44,461 bases of DNA from assembly GCA_902527765.1 (NCBI GenBank), contig CABZPW010000004.1:1-44461 (forward strand), given 5' to 3'. Positions 9,613 through 19,643 of this stretch are shown here, piece after piece. Position 1 is the first letter of the stretch. The number at the start of each line of letters is the position of its first letter. The notes below the pieces were generated by a model, which was not told where the DNA came from, did no database searches, and worked only from the letters and a program-made list of their open reading frames with translations. This stretch comes from Rhodospirillaceae bacterium. GTDB lineage: Bacteria > Pseudomonadota > Alphaproteobacteria > TMED109. The position numbers were made by a program, and so were the translations under genes.

Positions 9613-12423
9613 TTATCTACTATTATTTAGTACGAGCAAACACCTTTCACATAAACCTTTGTTAATGCTTACTTCTTTTTTATATTGCCAACACCTCAAG
9701 CATTTCTCATATTTTGTTTTGTAAACAAAAACTTCTACATTTTTTTCTTTATTAGAAAATATAGAAATAAAATTATCATCTATGTTGTCCTTATTATCTA
9801 AAACAACAAACGAAGAAATAATACATACATTATGCATCTCTATGCTCTTTATGGACTCTAAGATACTCTTCTCTTTCGTAATTAACACTACATTGGCTTC
9901 TAAACTTGATCCTAATTTTTTTTCATTTCTGGCTATTTCTATAGCTGTATTAATTATTTTTCTTATTTTTTTAATATTTTCCCATTTTTCTAGCAGGTTA
10001 ACATTATTCCAAATATTGTCAGGATTTTTAAAGACTTTTAAGTGTACACTTTCTATATTCTCTGTTTTAAATTTTTGCCAAACCTCTTCCATAGTATGAC
10101 ATAATACCGGAGCATACCATGTAGTTAACTTTTCTAAAATTTGAAATAAAATTTTTATTTTATTTATTCTAGTATTGTCTTCTATGCTGTTACAATACAA
10201 AGCATCTTTACTAATATCAAAATAAAACGAAGATAAATCAACTGAACAAAATTCAAATAATGCTTTGTAAAAGATGTGGAATGCATACTCATTCAAAGAT
10301 TTTTTTCTGATAGTCTCAAGCTCATAAAGCCTAGCTAATATAAACTTATCAATCTCTTCTAACTCAGAATAATTAAAAGAAAAATCAATTTCAGTACTGC
10401 CTATATTGCCTAAAATGAATCTAAATGTATTTCTTATTCTTCTATAGTTATCATTTAAATTTGATAAAACTTCATCACCTATCTTCATGTCATCCGAATA
10501 ATCAGTTGTTGCAACCCATAACCTCAAAACATCTGCTCCTGATTTTTTTATTATGTCCTCTGGATTTATAACATTACCTAAGCTCTTAGACATTTTTCTA
10601 CCTTTACCATCTAGAACAAAGCCATGAGTTATAACACTTTTGTAAGGAGCCCTACCTCTTGTTCCACAGGCAGCTAGCAAAGAAGATTGAAAAAAACCTC
10701 TATGCTGATCTGTTCCTTCTAAGTATAAGTCTGCAGGCCAACTAAGATTATTATTTTCTAATACAAAGGCATGAGAGGTGCCTGAGTCAAACCATACATC
10801 AAGTATATCTTTAACTGCATAATAATCATCAGGGTTATAGTCTTTTTCTAAATATTTTAATGGGTTATCTGACAGCCAAACATCAGACCCCTTTCGTTTA
10901 ACATCTTCTATTATTCTTTCCATTACCTTTTCATCTTTTAAAGGCTCTCCTGTATTTTTATTTATAAATATAGTCAATGGGACTCCCCATGACCTTTGTC
11001 TTGAAACACACCAATCTGGTCTATTCTCCACCATACTTTGTATCCTGTTTTTAGAGGACTTAGGTATCCATACAGTATCCTCAATACCTTGCATAGCTGT
11101 GTCTTTTAAATTATTTGTTTTCATACTGATAAACCATTGTGGAGTGGTTCTATAAATAATAGGCTTTTTTGACCTCCATGAATGAGGGTAAGAGTGTCTG
11201 TATTCTCTTGATCCTAAAAGTTTATTTTGTTCTTCTAGCTTCTCTATAACACTTAAGTGTGCTTTAAAAACATGAATTCCTGCAAATACGGGAGTATTAT
11301 CTCTATAACAGCCATCATCTTTAACGATATCTTTAATTACGATATTATTATCTAAAGCTAAATAATAGTCGTCCTCACCATAACATGGAGCTATATGAAC
11401 AAAGCCTGTACCTTCACTATCTTCTACAAATTCCGCTTTTAGCAAAGGGACATCATAATCAAATCCAATTTTTGAAAAAGGATGATGGCATATTGTATTA
11501 CCTAATTCTTCTCCTTTTATTTCCTTAATTAGCTCAAATTTACTTATATTACATCTATCACAAACTTCTTCTAATAAAGATTTTGCTACTAAATATTTAT
11601 TATCCTTAATAAGATTATTTTTACTTTCTTGAACTTTAAATATACAGTAATCAATAGAATCTCCGAATGCTATTGCCTTATTTCCTGGAATTGTCCATGG
11701 TGTAGTAGTCCATATAATTACAGAAGTATTTTCTAGTAGTTTATTCGGGCTATTTTTTACCTTAAAGGCTACATAAATAGAGGTTGAGTCAATATCATGA
11801 TACTCTATTTCTGCCTCTGCTAATGCAGTTTTTTCTATAGGTGACCACATTACTGGTTTTGAACCCTGATATAAAGAGCCATTTAGAAAAAATTTACTAA
11901 ATTCTTTTAATATAATAGCTTCTGACTCGTAAGCCATTGTTGTATATGGTTTATTCCAATCTGCTAAAACAAACAATCTTATAAAAGACTTTTTCTGTTC
12001 TTCAATCCATTTTTGAGCAAACTCTCTACATTCATTTCTAAAATCTTTGATATCAATATCTTCTTTTTTTTTACCTTTTTTTCTATATTGTTTTTCTATT
12101 TGCCATTCTATTGGTAAACCATGGCAATCCCAGCCTGGAACATATAAAGAATTATAGCCTTCAAATTGCATTGTTCTATTTATAATATCTTTTAATATTT
12201 TATTTGCAGCTGTACCTATATGAATTGGTCCATTTGCATAGGGAGGACCATCATGGAGAATAAACTTTTTTTTGTCTTTTGATTGTTCTCTAAGTTTTTT
12301 CAATAATTCTATATCATTCCAAAACGCCATCATTTTTACTTCTTCAGTTGGTAGCTTTCCTCTCATACCAAAATCTGTTTTAGGAAGTAACATAGTTAAA
12401 TTATATTTGTTATTATCACTCAT
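9613..12423 (-). CDS. ileS: Isoleucyl-tRNA synthetase
   Basis: HIGH motif 'DGPPYANGPIHIGTA', KMSKS motif 'DGKGRKMSKSLGN', 936 aa, C-terminal zinc site 'CLRCWQYKKEV...CERC'. Confidence 0.97.
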   Translation of the reverse strand: MSDNNKYNLTMLLPKTDFGMRGKLPTEEVKMMAFWNDIELLKKLREQSKDKKKFILHDGPPYANGPIHIGTAANKILKDIINRTMQFEGYNSLYVPGWDCHGLPIEWQIEKQYRKKGKKKEDIDIKDFRNECREFAQKWIEEQKKSFIRLFVLADWNKPYTTMAYESEAIILKEFSKFFLNGSLYQGSKPVMWSPIEKTALAEAEIEYHDIDSTSIYVAFKVKNSPNKLLENTSVIIWTTTPWTIPGNKAIAFGDSIDYCIFKVQESKNNLIKDNKYLVAKSLLEEVCDRCNISKFELIKEIKGEELGNTICHHPFSKIGFDYDVPLLKAEFVEDSEGTGFVHIAPCYGEDDYYLALDNNIVIKDIVKDDGCYRDNTPVFAGIHVFKAHLSVIEKLEEQNKLLGSREYRHSYPHSWRSKKPIIYRTTPQWFISMKTNNLKDTAMQGIEDTVWIPKSSKNRIQSMVENRPDWCVSRQRSWGVPLTIFINKNTGEPLKDEKVMERIIEDVKRKGSDVWLSDNPLKYLEKDYNPDDYYAVKDILDVWFDSGTSHAFVLENNNLSWPADLYLEGTDQHRGFFQSSLLAACGTRGRAPYKSVITHGFVLDGKGRKMSKSLGNVINPEDIIKKSGADVLRLWVATTDYSDDMKIGDEVLSNLNDNYRRIRNTFRFILGNIGSTEIDFSFNYSELEEIDKFILARLYELETIRKKSLNEYAFHIFYKALFEFCSVDLSSFYFDISKDALYCNSIEDNTRINKIKILFQILEKLTTWYAPVLCHTMEEVWQKFKTENIESVHLKVFKNPDNIWNNVNLLEKWENIKKIRKIINTAIEIARNEKKLGSSLEANVVLITKEKSILESIKSIEMHNVCIISSFVVLDNKDNIDDNFISIFSNKEKNVEVFVYKTKYEKCLRCWQYKKEVSINKGLCERCLLVLNNSR

Positions 12424-12431
12424 TTTTTTCT

Positions 12432-13382
12432 CTAATTATTATCTAAAACTGCTGTTTTGGTTAGTATTTCTTTTATATGCTCACAATCTTTTTTCATTCT
12501 AACTATTAAATCCTGATCACTATTAAATTTTTCTTCATTTCTAATTTTTTCAACAAATGCTACTTTAATTCTTTTTTGATATAAATTACCAGTGTAATTA
12601 AAAATATATACTTCCAAAATTTCTTCTTTTCCATCATAGTGAGGTCTTATCCCACTTGATGCTGCACTCATTCTCCATTTTGTTTCTCCTTCTATCTGAG
12701 TCCAACATGCGTAAATACCTCTTTGTGGAGATATTTGATACATATATTTCAGATTAGCTGTAGGAAAGCCTAAAGTCCTTCCAAGAGCATTTCCTCTCAC
12801 TACCTTACCTTGAACTTGCCAATTATGTCCTAAAAAGCTATTTGCCTTTGTAATATTTCCATTTTTAACAAAATCTCTAATTAATGATGATGAAAATATA
12901 TTATTTTTATTATCTGATTTTTTTTTAATTGCTTCAACATTAAAAGCACCTTTTTCTTGGTATTTTTTTAATAGACTGACATTACCTTCTCTATTATAAC
13001 CAAATCTAAAGTCTTCTCCTACCACTATATTTTTAACGTTTAATATATTTATCAAATATTTTACTATAAATTGTTCAGCTGATGTTTTACTAAATTTTTT
13101 AGAAAAACTTAATAAAAATAAAGCATCTAAACCTAATAACTTTAACTTTTCATATTTAGTTCTAAATCTAACTAGGTTTTTTTTCCATTTATCAGGTGCC
13201 ATTATTTTAACAGGATGAGGAGTAAAAGATAAAACTGCTACCTTAGAATTATCTGTTTTTTTATATTTTAAAAGTACATCTAATAAATATTTATGTCCTT
13301 TATGTATGCCATCAAAATTACCCACAGCTATACTATAATTTTGTCTTTTAATGTTCTCAAAATTACTTCTTTTTACAATCAT
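12432..13382 (-). CDS. ribF: Bifunctional riboflavin kinase / FAD synthetase
   Basis: 'AVGNFDGIHKGHKYLLD', 'FTPHPVKIM', 'VVGEDFRFGYNREGN', 'SSSLIRDF', 'GRTLGFPTANL'. Confidence 0.93.
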   Translation of the reverse strand: MIVKRSNFENIKRQNYSIAVGNFDGIHKGHKYLLDVLLKYKKTDNSKVAVLSFTPHPVKIMAPDKWKKNLVRFRTKYEKLKLLGLDALFLLSFSKKFSKTSAEQFIVKYLINILNVKNIVVGEDFRFGYNREGNVSLLKKYQEKGAFNVEAIKKKSDNKNNIFSSSLIRDFVKNGNITKANSFLGHNWQVQGKVVRGNALGRTLGFPTANLKYMYQISPQRGIYACWTQIEGETKWRMSAASSGIRPHYDGKEEILEVYIFNYTGNLYQKRIKVAFVEKIRNEEKFNSDQDLIVRMKKDCEHIKEILTKTAVLDNN

Positions 13383-13398
13383 AATTAAAGTTAAAAAT

Positions 13399-14283
13399 TT
13401 AAATTACTTTCCATTTTACTTTTTTATTATCTTCATCAACAACTACTCCTTTATCCTTCAGGCTTAATAAATTTGCTAGTATTGATTTCTCTGCAGCTGG
13501 CCAAAGTCTCTTATCTGTAGTTTTATAGAATTTACTGACCATTTCTTTTATAGTTAAATTATTTTTAGATAACTCATTAATAATTTGAGTTTGCCTCATT
13601 AGTCTATGTGCTATTAATGCATTTACAAATTGTCTTGGCTTGGTGATGGGACCTCCATGAGTAGGATAAAATATTTTATATTTATAATTTAATACTTTCT
13701 TCAAGCTTTCGATATAAGAAGTCATATTTCCATCAGGAGGCACTATAACAGTTGTAGACCAACCCATAATGTGATCCCCTGTAAATAAAATTAATTGTTC
13801 TTCCAAACCATAACACATATGGTTTGATGTGTGTCCTGGCGTATGTATAGCTCTAATAGTCCACCCATCGCCGTTTACTAATTCTCCATCATTTAAATAA
13901 ATATCTGGTTTAAAGGTTAAATCATGCCCTTCTTCAAAGTTAGTATCAAATTTTTTTCTTTTGTATGGACCATATCCATATGACGTACAATCAATGTTTT
14001 CTTTAATAACCTTGGCTGCAGGGGAATGATCTGCATGGGTATGTGTTATAAAAAGGCTTACTTTTTTTGCACTCTTTAATAATTTTAACAAATTAAATAT
14101 ATGAGATTCTATTAAAGGACCAGGATCAATAATCGCCAGATCATCATGACCAATAATATATGTTCCTGTTCCATAAAATGTAAATGGACTAGGGTTTTTT
14201 GCTAATAATCTTTTTACATTACTATCAATAACTTCAACAGTATTGTAATTAGCTTTAAAATTTTTATTATAATAGTTTTTCAC
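13399..14283 (-). CDS. MBL-fold metallohydrolase (LACTB2/glyoxalase-II-like)
   Basis: 'FITHTHADHSPAAK', 'HTPGHTSNHMCYGLEE', 'FTGDHIMGW', 'YPTHGGPI'. Confidence 0.85.
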   Translation of the reverse strand: MKNYYNKNFKANYNTVEVIDSNVKRLLAKNPSPFTFYGTGTYIIGHDDLAIIDPGPLIESHIFNLLKLLKSAKKVSLFITHTHADHSPAAKVIKENIDCTSYGYGPYKRKKFDTNFEEGHDLTFKPDIYLNDGELVNGDGWTIRAIHTPGHTSNHMCYGLEEQLILFTGDHIMGWSTTVIVPPDGNMTSYIESLKKVLNYKYKIFYPTHGGPITKPRQFVNALIAHRLMRQTQIINELSKNNLTIKEMVSKFYKTTDKRLWPAAEKSILANLLSLKDKGVVVDEDNKKVKWKVI

Positions 14284-14358
14284 TGCTAAATAATTTATTA
14301 TTAAGAAAATTTTTATATTTATTAATTACTTTAATTTAAATAATATTACTACAGTTTT

Positions 14359-15072
14359 ATGGAAAAATTAAATTATAAGCCAACTAAACCAAAAGATGCT
14401 TCTACGTTAATTATAATTAAGAAAAATAAGAAAAAAACCTTTGTTTTAATGGGGCAAAGACCAATGCAGTCTAGGTTTATGCCTGGAGTTTATGTTTTTC
14501 CTGGTGGTGTAACAGAAAAAGAGGATTTACAAGCCTATAAATTTTTTAAATTAAAACCCAATAAACAAGTTAACAAAAAAGCAGTGAAATCTTACTCTAA
14601 TTCACATTGTCAATCATTATTACTAACAGCTATTAGAGAAACTGCGGAAGAAACAGGGCTGTACTTAGCAGAAGCAGACAAAAGCTCATCAAAACCATTT
14701 ATCAATAGTGAAAGTTCTTGGAGTTATTTTACTGAAAAATCATATGTTCCAAGCATACATAAGTTGCACTTTTTTGGTAGAGCCATTACTCCCTCAAAGT
14801 TAAAAATAAGGTTTCATGCTAGGTTTTTTTTAGCTTTTTATGAAGACTTTGTTGGCACTATGAAAGCCAATAGAGAATTGGAAAATCTAGACTGGATAAG
14901 CCTCAATGAAGCTAAAAATAAAAAAATTGCAGACGTAACAGAATTCATGTTGAATGAAATAATTAAATTAAATAATAATTATTCTAACGTATCTAATAAG
15001 AAAGTTTTTCCGATGTTTACTTGGAAAAATAATAAGCGCTGGATTAAGTGGGATAGGATAATTAAATCATAA
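14359..15072 (+). CDS. NUDIX hydrolase
   Basis: 'MPGVYVFPGGVTEKED' and 'AIRETAEETGLYLA' Nudix-box elements. Confidence 0.82.
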   Translation: MEKLNYKPTKPKDASTLIIIKKNKKKTFVLMGQRPMQSRFMPGVYVFPGGVTEKEDLQAYKFFKLKPNKQVNKKAVKSYSNSHCQSLLLTAIRETAEETGLYLAEADKSSSKPFINSESSWSYFTEKSYVPSIHKLHFFGRAITPSKLKIRFHARFFLAFYEDFVGTMKANRELENLDWISLNEAKNKKIADVTEFMLNEIIKLNNNYSNVSNKKVFPMFTWKNNKRWIKWDRIIKS

Positions 15073-15083
15073 AGGTAAGCATT

Positions 15084-15908
15084 ATGAAAACTTTTAAAGA
15101 AAAATTACATATAGGATTAAATCAAGAAATTAAGATAATAAATAGATTAATAAATAAAAAGTCTAATTTTCAAAAAATAGAAATTTTTGATACTTTAACT
15201 TATGGTAGAGTCCTAGCTCTTGATGGTGTTATTCAGGTAACAGAAAAAGATGAATATGCTTATTCTGAAATGTTGGTACATCCAGCTATGCAAGCATTGG
15301 CCAAAAAAGCTAAGAAAGTATTAATAATTGGAGGAGGAGATGGTGCTGTTGCAGAAGAAGTACTTAAATATAATTATGTTAAAAACATTGATTTAGTAGA
15401 TATTGACAAGGAAGTTGTAGATTTAAGTAAAAAATACTTTAAAAAAATTAATAATAATTCACTTATTGACAAAAAATTAAATTTATTTTTCGAGGATGCT
15501 TTTAAGTTTATAGGTAAAAATCAAAATTCTTATGATCTAATTATCGCAGATAGACCTGATCCCATAGGAGCTGGTAAAAGTTTGTATAAATCTAATTTTT
15601 ATAAAAAAATTAAGAATATAATGTCTGAAACTAGTATAGCTATATTCCAAAGCGGAGTACCTTTTTTGCAAAAAAAAGAGCTTAAAGAAGTCATTAGAGA
15701 TATAAAAAAATATTTTAAATATTATGGTTTTTATTTCACTGTTGTACCATCTTATATAGGAGGTTTTATGGCTTTAGTGTGGGCGTCAAATAATTACGAT
15801 TTATTTAAAAAAAGAAATTTTTTTATAAATAAAAATATTAAAACAAAATATTTTAATAAAGAAATATTAAATGCTTCTTTCGCAGTTCCTAATTTTTTAA
15901 AAAAATAA
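15084..15908 (+). CDS. speE: Spermidine synthase (polyamine aminopropyltransferase)
   Basis: 'ALDGVIQVTEKDEYAYSEMLVHPAM', 'VLIIGGGDGAVAEEVLKY', 'IADRPDPIGAGKSLY'. Confidence 0.93.
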   Translation: MKTFKEKLHIGLNQEIKIINRLINKKSNFQKIEIFDTLTYGRVLALDGVIQVTEKDEYAYSEMLVHPAMQALAKKAKKVLIIGGGDGAVAEEVLKYNYVKNIDLVDIDKEVVDLSKKYFKKINNNSLIDKKLNLFFEDAFKFIGKNQNSYDLIIADRPDPIGAGKSLYKSNFYKKIKNIMSETSIAIFQSGVPFLQKKELKEVIRDIKKYFKYYGFYFTVVPSYIGGFMALVWASNNYDLFKKRNFFINKNIKTKYFNKEILNASFAVPNFLKK

Positions 15909-15914
15909 TTAAAT

Positions 15915-17042
15915 TTATTTCAAAAATATTTCTTTTATTTTTTTTATTCCATTAAATTCCGATTGATAAGAAGTAATATATGAACCTGCAGAAAATATTC
16001 TCAACCTATCTCCTGATTTAATATTTATGGGTAATGTATACAATTTTTTTTGATATAAAATATCGTGACTATCACAAGATGGACCAGCAATTATATATTT
16101 AACTTTTTTCGCTTTATTTTTTCTATAAAACTCTATTTTATATTTAATTGCCTCTCCTTCAGTTTCAGCTAGCCCACTATATCTTCCTACATCGAGATAT
16201 AACCATCTTATATTATCTTTTTTTTTAATTAAAATTACTTCACTCTCTAATACACCTGCACTGGCCACAAGAAACCTTCCTGGTTCTGCAATTATATTTT
16301 CTGGTATAACCTCGTCATAATATTTATTAATTAGATTGAGAATATTTTTTGCGTAATCCTTAAAATCTATTTTTTTATTTTCATAATTTGCTGGCATTCC
16401 ACCGCCTATATTTAAAAAACTTAACTCGAAATATTTTTTTTTAAATTTTTTATATATTTGTGATGACGTTTTAATTGCTTTCTCCCAAGTTTTTTTTGAT
16501 AGTTGTTGTGAACCTACATGAAACGACAAACCTACAGGATTCAGGCCAATTTTACTTGCCTTAATTAATAAATACTCTAATTCTTTTGAAGAACAGCCAA
16601 ATTTTTTTGAAAGTGGCCATTCTGCTCCACCATTATAAACTTGAAGCCTACAGTACACTTTAGATTTAGGGGCAAATTCTCTAATTTTTAATAACTCTTC
16701 TTCACAGTCAAATGCAAATAGTTTTACTCCTAGTTTAAAAGCCTTTTTAATATCTTCTGTCTTTTTTACAGTGTTCCCAAAAGAAATTTTTCTAGCGCTT
16801 ATACCTAACCTAGTACATATTTTTATCTCGTTAATACTAGCACAGTCAAAGTTAGAACCTAGTCTATTTAGCAATGTCACTATTTTTACACTAGAGTTAG
16901 CCTTTACTGCATAATAAGGTTTAATATCTCCAAATAACTTAACGAATTGAGAAAAATTTTCTTTAACTCTCTGCAAATCATAAACTAGTCTAGGGGAAGA
17001 ATTTTTATTATTGTTTAGCCACTCAACACATTTTTTTGTCAA
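15915..17042 (-). CDS. Ornithine/lysine decarboxylase, fold type III PLP enzyme
   Basis: 'PYYAVKANSSVKIV' (PLP lysine), 'LSFHVGSQQ', 'LNIGGGMPANY', 'AEPGRFLVA', 'AGPSCDSHDILY'. Confidence 0.9.
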   Translation of the reverse strand: MTKKCVEWLNNNKNSSPRLVYDLQRVKENFSQFVKLFGDIKPYYAVKANSSVKIVTLLNRLGSNFDCASINEIKICTRLGISARKISFGNTVKKTEDIKKAFKLGVKLFAFDCEEELLKIREFAPKSKVYCRLQVYNGGAEWPLSKKFGCSSKELEYLLIKASKIGLNPVGLSFHVGSQQLSKKTWEKAIKTSSQIYKKFKKKYFELSFLNIGGGMPANYENKKIDFKDYAKNILNLINKYYDEVIPENIIAEPGRFLVASAGVLESEVILIKKKDNIRWLYLDVGRYSGLAETEGEAIKYKIEFYRKNKAKKVKYIIAGPSCDSHDILYQKKLYTLPINIKSGDRLRIFSAGSYITSYQSEFNGIKKIKEIFLK

Positions 17043-17466
17043 TTTTAGTAATTCCTCTTTTTATAATTTCAATTTTTTTTCTTTTTGGTTTTAGCATTTT
17101 AATCAAAAATTCACTAGCTAATTCAGGATAAGTATTACCACACATAAATATATCAAATGCCATATAATTTCTTTCTGGCCAAGTGTGCACACTGATGTGT
17201 GACTCAGCTAAAACAGCTACCCCTGATATACCTTGCTCCTTACCAAATCTATGCATATGCATATGAAGTATATTTGCTTTAGATAAATTAACTGCTTCTT
17301 TAATAATTTTTTTAAGCGATACTATTTTATTAGAAAAGCTGCAATTCCATAAGTCTAAAATAATATGTGTTCCAGCGAAAATAATATTCTTTTCAATTAT
17401 AAAATAGTCTTTAGAAACTGCTTTTTTGTAATATTTTAAACGTTGATTGCTTTTCACAAAACCCAT
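17023..17466 (-). CDS. speD: S-adenosylmethionine decarboxylase proenzyme
   Basis: 'GTHIILDLWNC', self-cleavage region 'VAVLAESHISVHTWPERNYMAFDIFMCG'. Confidence 0.93.
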   Translation of the reverse strand: MGFVKSNQRLKYYKKAVSKDYFIIEKNIIFAGTHIILDLWNCSFSNKIVSLKKIIKEAVNLSKANILHMHMHRFGKEQGISGVAVLAESHISVHTWPERNYMAFDIFMCGNTYPELASEFLIKMLKPKRKKIEIIKRGITKIDKKMC

Positions 17467-17485
17467 AAGGCCTTCTCCTAATAAT

Positions 17486-17570
17486 TGGTAGGGCTGGAGA
17501 GACTCGAACTCTCAAGGATTTCTCCGGGGGATTTTGAATCCCCTGCGTCTACCAATTCCGCCACAGCCCC
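17486..17570 (-). tRNA. tRNA-Leu, anticodon CAA, CCA encoded
   Basis: Reverse complement GGGGCTGTGGCGGAATTGGTAGACGCAGGGGATTCAAAATCCCCCGGAGAAATCCTTGAGAGTTCGAGTCTCTCCAGCCCTACCA: 7-bp acceptor stem, GGGGA-TTCAAAA-TCCCC anticodon arm, long variable arm, GTTCGAGTC T-loop. Confidence 0.95.
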
Positions 17571-17609
17571 AAAAAATACAAATGATAATTTTTAAACTTT
17601 TTTTATATA

Positions 17610-18566
17610 TTATTCAATATATTTTTTTCTGTATAAGTTTAGCTGCTTTTTTATACCCTGTCTTAAGGTGATACTTTTCATTTTTAAGTGATGAATTTCT
17701 TTTGGTATGGGATATTGAAAAATTTCTGATATCATATCACCTTGAGAAACTGCATGTTTTACTGCATTATCTAAAAAATACAACCAATTTTTTGTATCAT
17801 TTAGTTCCAGCTTATTATTAATTATACTGCCGTGTCCAGGTATTAGATAATTCCATGACAAATCTAATTTATTGTTTATTACATTAATCCACATTGGAAT
17901 ATTTGCATCAGAAAATGCTGCAGCTCTTCCTATAAAAATTATATCACCGGTAATGTAAGTATTTGTATTAAAGTCATATGCTATTAGATCTCCTTTAGTA
18001 TGGGCTATACCTAGATTTTTTATTAATACTCTTCTATTGCCTAAATTAACTTCTATACTGTCAGATAAAAAGTTTATTTTTTCATCGGAAATATTATCAA
18101 AGTTTATATTATCCTCATTAAAACCTAGATTTTTAATCAATAAGTTATTGATTAATGGACCTTCGTTTTTCAAATAAGAATATTCAGTTTTATCTATGAA
18201 AATAGTAACTTTCTTTTTAAGATATGCCTCTATCCCGTATGCGTGATCAAAGTGTCTATGAGAAATTACTAAATACTTAATTGGTTTTTTTGAATATTTT
18301 CTTAATTCCTTTATGAATCTTTCTGCAAATTCTTTAGAAGGTCCTGCATCATAAACTAGAATTGATTTGTTACCTATGATTGCTACCTTATTAGCTATTG
18401 CACCCTTATTTATTTTATTAGGTTCTTCATTTTCTCCATAATAAAGTAAAATCCCCGGTAGAACCTCATTTAATAAAATTTGATTATTCTCAGCAATGTT
18501 ATACTTTAGAAATAAAAAAAATAAAAAAAAAGAGATAATTATTAATTTTAGAAAATAATTTACCAT
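17610..18566 (-). CDS. Secreted MBL-fold metallohydrolase (quinoprotein-relay/SoxH-like)
   Basis: Signal 'MVNYFLKLIIISFFLFFLFLKYNIAENN', zinc motif 'ISHRHFDHAYG', 'GIAHTKGDLIAY', 'YITGDIIFIGR', 'LIPGHGSI'. The longer track start at 18761 would lie antisense inside the plus-strand gene. Confidence 0.8.
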   Translation of the reverse strand: MVNYFLKLIIISFFLFFLFLKYNIAENNQILLNEVLPGILLYYGENEEPNKINKGAIANKVAIIGNKSILVYDAGPSKEFAERFIKELRKYSKKPIKYLVISHRHFDHAYGIEAYLKKKVTIFIDKTEYSYLKNEGPLINNLLIKNLGFNEDNINFDNISDEKINFLSDSIEVNLGNRRVLIKNLGIAHTKGDLIAYDFNTNTYITGDIIFIGRAAAFSDANIPMWINVINNKLDLSWNYLIPGHGSIINNKLELNDTKNWLYFLDNAVKHAVSQGDMISEIFQYPIPKEIHHLKMKSITLRQGIKKQLNLYRKKYIE

Positions 18567-19161
18567 GAAAAAATTTAAAAACCTTACTTTCAATATAATA
18601 GATAATACATTAAAAGTATCAAATAATAAAAACTCAATAAAATTTCTAAGTCTATTTTCTTTTTTAGAATCCATTATTTTTCCTATTCCACCAGATATTT
18701 TTTTAATTCCAATAGTTTTAGCAAAAAAAAATAGATGGCTTTTTATTAGTATAATTTGCACACTATTTTCTGTATTAGGAGGTATAATAGGGTATATGAT
18801 TGGTTATTTTTTTTGGGATTTAGTAGGTAATAATATAATTAATTTTTATGGTGCTGAAAATCAGTTAGATCAATTAAAAAAATATTTTTCTAAGTATGGT
18901 TTGTTTATAATTTTACTAGCAGGTTTTACTCCTATACCTTATAAGATATTCACAATTGGAAGTGGCTTATTATCTTTTAATTTTTTTATTTTCATAATTT
19001 GCTCAATATTTGCTAGAGGTTTGAGGTTTATTTCTCTTTCTTATTTAGTATATAAATATGGAGAAAAAAGTTTATCTTTTGTAGATAAATATTTTTATAA
19101 ATTAACTTTATTTTTTGTATTAATATTGGCTTTAGTTTTTATAATTTTCATATATGGATAA
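18565..19161 (+). CDS. YqaA/DedA (VTT domain) family membrane protein
   Basis: 'FLESIIFPIPPDIFLIP', 'LGGIIGYMIGYFFWD', 'LLAGFTPIPYKIFTIGSGLL' are VTT/SNARE-associated domain signatures. Confidence 0.85.
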   Translation: MKKFKNLTFNIIDNTLKVSNNKNSIKFLSLFSFLESIIFPIPPDIFLIPIVLAKKNRWLFISIICTLFSVLGGIIGYMIGYFFWDLVGNNIINFYGAENQLDQLKKYFSKYGLFIILLAGFTPIPYKIFTIGSGLLSFNFFIFIICSIFARGLRFISLSYLVYKYGEKSLSFVDKYFYKLTLFFVLILALVFIIFIYG

Positions 19162-19642
19162 GTTTTTAAAAATAAATCTATTTAATAAAATTTTAGCAAT
19201 TATAGTTTTTGTTTCAGTACTTTTTTCATTTTTCTTAGAATTTTTTTTAGATCTAATACCCTGTAAACTATGTTTATATCAGCGATACCTATGGTTGCTT
19301 CTTTTATTAGCTTGTGTTTTAAATATTAAACAAAGCAGTAAAAGTAAATATATTGAAATAATTATAACTATCATTCTGTGCGCTATAATCACTTTAAGCT
19401 TTTATCATAGTGGAATAGAGTTTGGTTTTTTTAATAATATTATTTCATGTACTTCTGAAAATAACGAAACTGCTAATTCTATAGAAGAGTTAGATTTTTT
19501 AATCAGAAATACAAAAAATATGGATTGTGCTTTCCCGAAATTTAAAATTTTTAATTTATCTCTATCAAATTTAAGTTTTTTATTTAGTGCTAGTTTGTTA
19601 TTGTTTTGCTTGAAAAAATACAATAGAAATATATTTAAGTAA
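19154..19642 (+). CDS. Disulfide bond formation protein DsbB family
   Basis: Multi-TM; 'LDLIPCKLCLYQRYLW' (CxxC followed by YQR) and 'FNNIISCTSE...DCAFPKF' second cysteine pair. Confidence 0.88.
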   Translation: MDKFLKINLFNKILAIIVFVSVLFSFFLEFFLDLIPCKLCLYQRYLWLLLLLACVLNIKQSSKSKYIEIIITIILCAIITLSFYHSGIEFGFFNNIISCTSENNETANSIEELDFLIRNTKNMDCAFPKFKIFNLSLSNLSFLFSASLLLFCLKKYNRNIFK

Positions 19643-19643
19643 T

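Noticed and set aside
12424-12431. Possible T-box or leader control upstream of ileS and thrS
   Set aside because: Only 8 nt separate ribF and ileS, and thrS abuts cysS; no room for a T-box.
18567-18761. N-terminal extension of the minus-strand MBL ORF (track start 18761)
   Set aside because: Antisense to the YqaA-like gene and precedes a good signal peptide that starts at 18566.
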